Source of the DNA: an uncultured Eubacteriales bacterium | GTDB taxonomy: Bacteria > Bacillota > Clostridia > Oscillospirales > Acutalibacteraceae | Direction: 5' to 3' | Assembly: GCA_900313125.1 (NCBI GenBank) | Contig: OMPZ01000101.1 | Coordinates: forward strand, 1 to 5,859 | DNA length: 5,859 nucleotides | In this document: positions 5,326-5,859 of the stretch, piece after piece | How the letters are laid out: the number at the start of each line of letters is the position of its first letter | Position numbering within the stretch: position 1 is the first letter of the stretch | The notes under the pieces: generated by a model | Told to the model about the DNA's origin: nothing | Database searches by the model: none | Seen by the model: the letters and a program-made list of their open reading frames with translations, nothing else | Program-made: the position numbers and the translations under genes

Positions 5326-5859
5326 TCGGCGCACCCCTCTCCGCTCGGCGCGCATTTGTCCGCCATCGGACAGGCGGCACACGCCGAGACCGCGGCTTTT
5401 TTGTCCGACCGTGAATTAATGGCGTTCACCGCCGCCATGAGCATTCCGAAAACGAAGAATCCGCCCGGCGGAAGTATGAATATCAGTATCGGGTGGCTGC
5501 TCAGCACGGGTATGTCAAGCCCGAACCACGAGCCTGAGCCGAGTACCTCGCGTATGCTGCCCATCAGGAACAGCGCCGCCGTAAAGCCCACACCCATTCC
5601 GAGACCGTCGAGCATTGACGGCAAAACGGCGTGCTTGCTCGCGAACATCTCTGCCCTGCCGAGAATTATGCAGTTCACGACGATCAGCGGCAGATACACA
5701 CCGAGCGCGCTGTCGAGCGCGGGCGCGTACGCCTTGACGAGCATCTGAACGATCGACACGAACGCCGCGATCACCGTTATGTACGCCGGGATCCTCACCC
5801 TGTCGGGAATGACCCTTCTAAGCAGCGATATAACGGAGTTTGAACAGACGAGCACAAGC
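5322..5859 (-). CDS. rnfE: RnfE, integral membrane subunit of the Rnf complex (5' end outside window)
   Basis: Membrane subunit that pairs with RnfA. The frame stays open to the right edge. The GTG at 5855 lies within the family motif LVLVCSN and is not a start; about 45-50 N-terminal residues, including the first cluster cysteine (GLCPT motif in relatives), are probably missing. Visible signatures are RIPAYITVIAAFVSIVQM, AYAPALDSALGVYLPLIVVNC (its last cysteine, codon 5670-5672, is the expected intramembrane cluster ligand), ILGRAEMFAS and GFTAALFLMGSIREVLGSG. About five membrane helices remain. After the last helix the protein ends in a soluble tail (codons 5325-5411) with four cysteines spaced C-x2-C-x5-C-x6-C. 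TGA (5324-5322) overlaps the rnfA start. The order E-A-B matches the rnfCDGEAB arrangement, so rnfC, D and G should lie beyond the edge. Confidence 0.95.
   Translation of the reverse strand, partial: LVLVCSNSVISLLRRVIPDRVRIPAYITVIAAFVSIVQMLVKAYAPALDSALGVYLPLIVVNCIILGRAEMFASKHAVLPSMLDGLGMGVGFTAALFLMGSIREVLGSGSWFGLDIPVLSSHPILIFILPPGGFFVFGMLMAAVNAINSRSDKKAAVSACAACPMADKCAPSGEGCAE
5334..5342 (-). promoter_or_regulatory. Ribosome binding site of rnfA inside the rnfE 3' end
   Basis: The - strand reads GGAGAGGGG, eight bases before the rnfA ATG. It lies within the last codons of rnfE (encoding part of SGEGC), so the rnfE tail and rnfA initiation share the same bases. This supports ATG 5325 over an earlier start. 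Confidence 0.7.

Noticed and set aside
5326..5382. Upstream in-frame extension of rnfA by 19 codons
   Set aside because: The extension is Arg-rich and unlike RnfA N-termini. It lies inside the rnfE coding region, and the ATG at 5325 has a good ribosome binding site and an ATGA overlap.
5101..5748. + strand open frame of 215 codons opposite rnfA/rnfE
   Set aside because: It crosses the boundary between two firmly identified - strand genes, and its product looks like a low-complexity antisense translation.
1..5859. CRISPR array, tRNA, rRNA, insertion sequence or attachment site
   Set aside because: Reading both strands, I found no regularly spaced repeats, no cloverleaf-like gene, no transposase or integrase frame, and no terminal inverted repeats with target duplications.

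Overview
The window looks like chromosomal DNA from an anaerobic, Gram-positive-type bacterium, most likely a member of the Clostridia (perhaps Oscillospirales/Ruminococcaceae; inferred). The evidence is a long, cysteine-rich RnfB of the kind found in anaerobes, the rnf gene order E-A-B, strong AGGAGG-like ribosome binding sites, and sigma-A-type promoters in short AT-rich gaps between GC-richer genes. No mobile element, CRISPR array, rRNA or tRNA was seen. No gap between genes exceeds about 220 bases.

Left part (1-1537, + strand): the 3' portion of valS (valyl-tRNA synthetase, from the KMSKS loop to the C-terminal coiled coil) is followed 19 bases later by a YjcF-like GNAT acetyltransferase starting at GTG. 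The pair ends at a clear intrinsic terminator.

Middle part (1577-3727): this holds three genes, each apparently transcribed alone. A 97-residue protein I do not recognise (1713-2006) has its own near-consensus promoter, a structured leader and a terminator. A 251-residue protein of the aminoglycoside-phosphotransferase (kinase-like) fold (2201-2956) has a promoter with an identical TTGATTTTT at its -35 region and a hairpin near its predicted transcript start. A 200-residue protein I do not recognise (3125-3727, - strand) converges on it. A perfect GC-rich hairpin (3083-3109) sits between the two convergent genes. The 200-residue gene has an 11-bp perfect inverted repeat inside its coding sequence and an inverted repeat around its likely promoter.

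Right part (3903-5859, - strand): the last three genes of an Rnf operon are read in the order rnfE (N-terminus outside the window), rnfA, rnfB. RnfE and RnfA are the paired membrane subunits, each carrying a cysteine for the shared intramembrane Fe-S cluster. RnfB is the multi-cluster ferredoxin-like subunit that receives electrons from reduced ferredoxin. Together with RnfC, D and G, presumably beyond the right edge, they form the ferredoxin:NAD+ oxidoreductase that drives ion pumping. rnfE and rnfA overlap by ATGA, and rnfB follows 22 bases later behind a strong ribosome binding site, so the three are translationally tightly linked.

Most of the window is ordinary housekeeping and energy metabolism. 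I do not see convincing evidence of a new multi-gene system. The best leads are the two unrecognised proteins, the leader structures, the inverted repeats and the cysteine-rich tail of RnfE.
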